Part shown: in pieces, positions 5,305 through 5,775 of the stretch | How the letters are laid out: each line of letters opens with the position of its first letter | How positions within the stretch are numbered: the stretch's first letter is position 1 | From: Hyphomicrobiales bacterium | GTDB lineage: Bacteria > Pseudomonadota > Alphaproteobacteria > Rhizobiales > Aestuariivirgaceae | NCBI GenBank assembly: GCA_014380505.1 | Contig: JACMJT010000667.1 | Location: 1-5,775, forward strand | Reading direction: 5' to 3' | DNA: 5,775 bases | The notes under the pieces: model-generated | What the model was told of the DNA's origin: nothing | Databases searched by the model: none | The model's input: the letters and a program-made list of their open reading frames with translations, nothing else | Translations under genes and position numbers: made by a program

Positions 5305-5775
5305 TTAGCCCCCTATTGCCTGGCGGCGCTGCCGCCATTGATCCAGAACCACGGCGCCCACGATGATGACGCCTTTCACCATCTCCTGGTAATAGGCATC
5401 GAGCTTCAGAAAGGTGAAGCCCGAAATGATCACGCCGAAGATCAAGGCTCCGATGACCGTGCCGATGATCGAGCCCCGGCCACCCGAAAGCGACACCCCA
5501 CCAATCACGGTCATGGCGATCGCGTCGAGCTCATACATCACGCCCATGCCGGCCTGCGCCGTGAGATTCTTGGAACACAAGACCAGTGCGGCCACCGAGG
5601 CCAGGACACCGGCAATCACATAGACAAGGACCTTGTGATGTTCGACCTTGATGCCGGAAACGCGCGCGGCCTCCTCGTTGGAGCCTATGGCATAGCAGTG
5701 CCTGCCGTATTTCGTGTAGCTCATGATGAGTTGGAACAGGATGGCAAGCGTTATGAAAATCACGACGGGCATCAG
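5305..5775 (-). CDS. Sugar ABC transporter permease, RbsC/FrcC type, 3' part
   Basis: This is the inner-membrane channel subunit that pairs with the ATPase just downstream. The gene runs off the right edge, and 156 codons plus the stop are visible, about half of the usual 320-350. The visible part starts in a membrane helix (VIFITLAILFQLIM) and continues with the family's cytoplasmic coupling segment TKYGRHCYAIGSNEEAARVS. Next come a helix (VLVYVIAGVLASVAALVL), the glycine-rich GGVSLSGGRGSIIGTVIGAL and a last helix GVIIVGAVVLDQW before a basic end (RQRRQAIGG). These are the diagnostic motifs of the BPD_transp_2 group for ribose, xylose and fructose importers. The ATG at 5772 is internal; the true start lies outside. 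Order permease then ATPase, with a three-base gap, matches frcC-frcA. A periplasmic binding protein gene is expected upstream but is not in view. Confidence 0.93.
   Translation of the reverse strand: MMPVVIFITLAILFQLIMSYTKYGRHCYAIGSNEEAARVSGIKVEHHKVLVYVIAGVLASVAALVLCSKNLTAQAGMGVMYELDAIAMTVIGGVSLSGGRGSIIGTVIGALIFGVIISGFTFLKLDAYYQEMVKGVIIVGAVVLDQWRQRRQAIGG
5309..5314 (-). promoter_or_regulatory. Shine-Dalgarno site of the ATPase, inside the permease 3' end
   Basis: AGGGGG followed by CTAAGCC (seven bases) and ATG at 5301. It is made of the last Ile-Gly-Gly codons of the permease, and the permease TAA lies in the spacer. This suggests coupled translation of the two subunits. Confidence 0.6.

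Noticed and set aside
1..5775. CRISPR array, tRNA/rRNA, intact transposase or integrase
   Set aside because: No spaced direct repeats, cloverleaf-like sequence or DDE/tyrosine recombinase motifs were found on reading both strands.

Overview
The window looks like a piece of an alphaproteobacterial chromosome. The main genes are GC-rich. A single-domain sugar ABC ATPase follows an RbsC/FrcC-type permease, as in rhizobial fructose importers, and the comM remnant reads like an alphaproteobacterial one. This placement is inference; there is no rRNA or other phylogenetic marker here.

Layout. All intact genes lie on the minus strand. At the right edge (5775 to 4531) are the 3' part of a CUT2-type sugar ABC permease and the complete ATPase of the same importer. 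They are 3 nt apart and the ATPase ribosome site lies inside the permease gene, so they form one operon that starts outside the window. Abutting the ATPase stop, tail to tail, is a plus-strand remnant of comM (4291-4530): only the last 79 codons remain, with a stop at codon 64. Its left end sits against a minus-strand reading frame that has lost its 5' end (4291 to 4046). That frame overlaps a small downstream ORF (4049-3810) by GTGA, behind a strong Shine-Dalgarno site. About 4285-4295 is therefore a rearrangement breakpoint.

The middle (4049 to 2422) is accessory in character. It holds a 159-residue orphan protein (3719-3240) followed by a 10-bp hairpin, then about 0.8 kb without a convincing gene. 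That stretch contains an open but doubtful 33-codon ORF and several short inverted repeats.

The left part holds an AT-richer gene for a 218-residue helical protein with an RNDVIH motif (HEPN-like Rx4H, inference), and then a 556-residue tetratricopeptide-repeat protein with an unusual histidine cluster. The two are co-directional, 79 nt apart, and could be co-transcribed.

Overall this is a housekeeping sugar importer next to a small decayed, rearranged island and two larger genes of unknown role. No CRISPR array, RNA gene, intact transposase or integrase was seen. The best candidates for something undescribed are the HEPN-like protein, the histidine-rich TPR protein and the headless coupled gene pair at the comM breakpoint.
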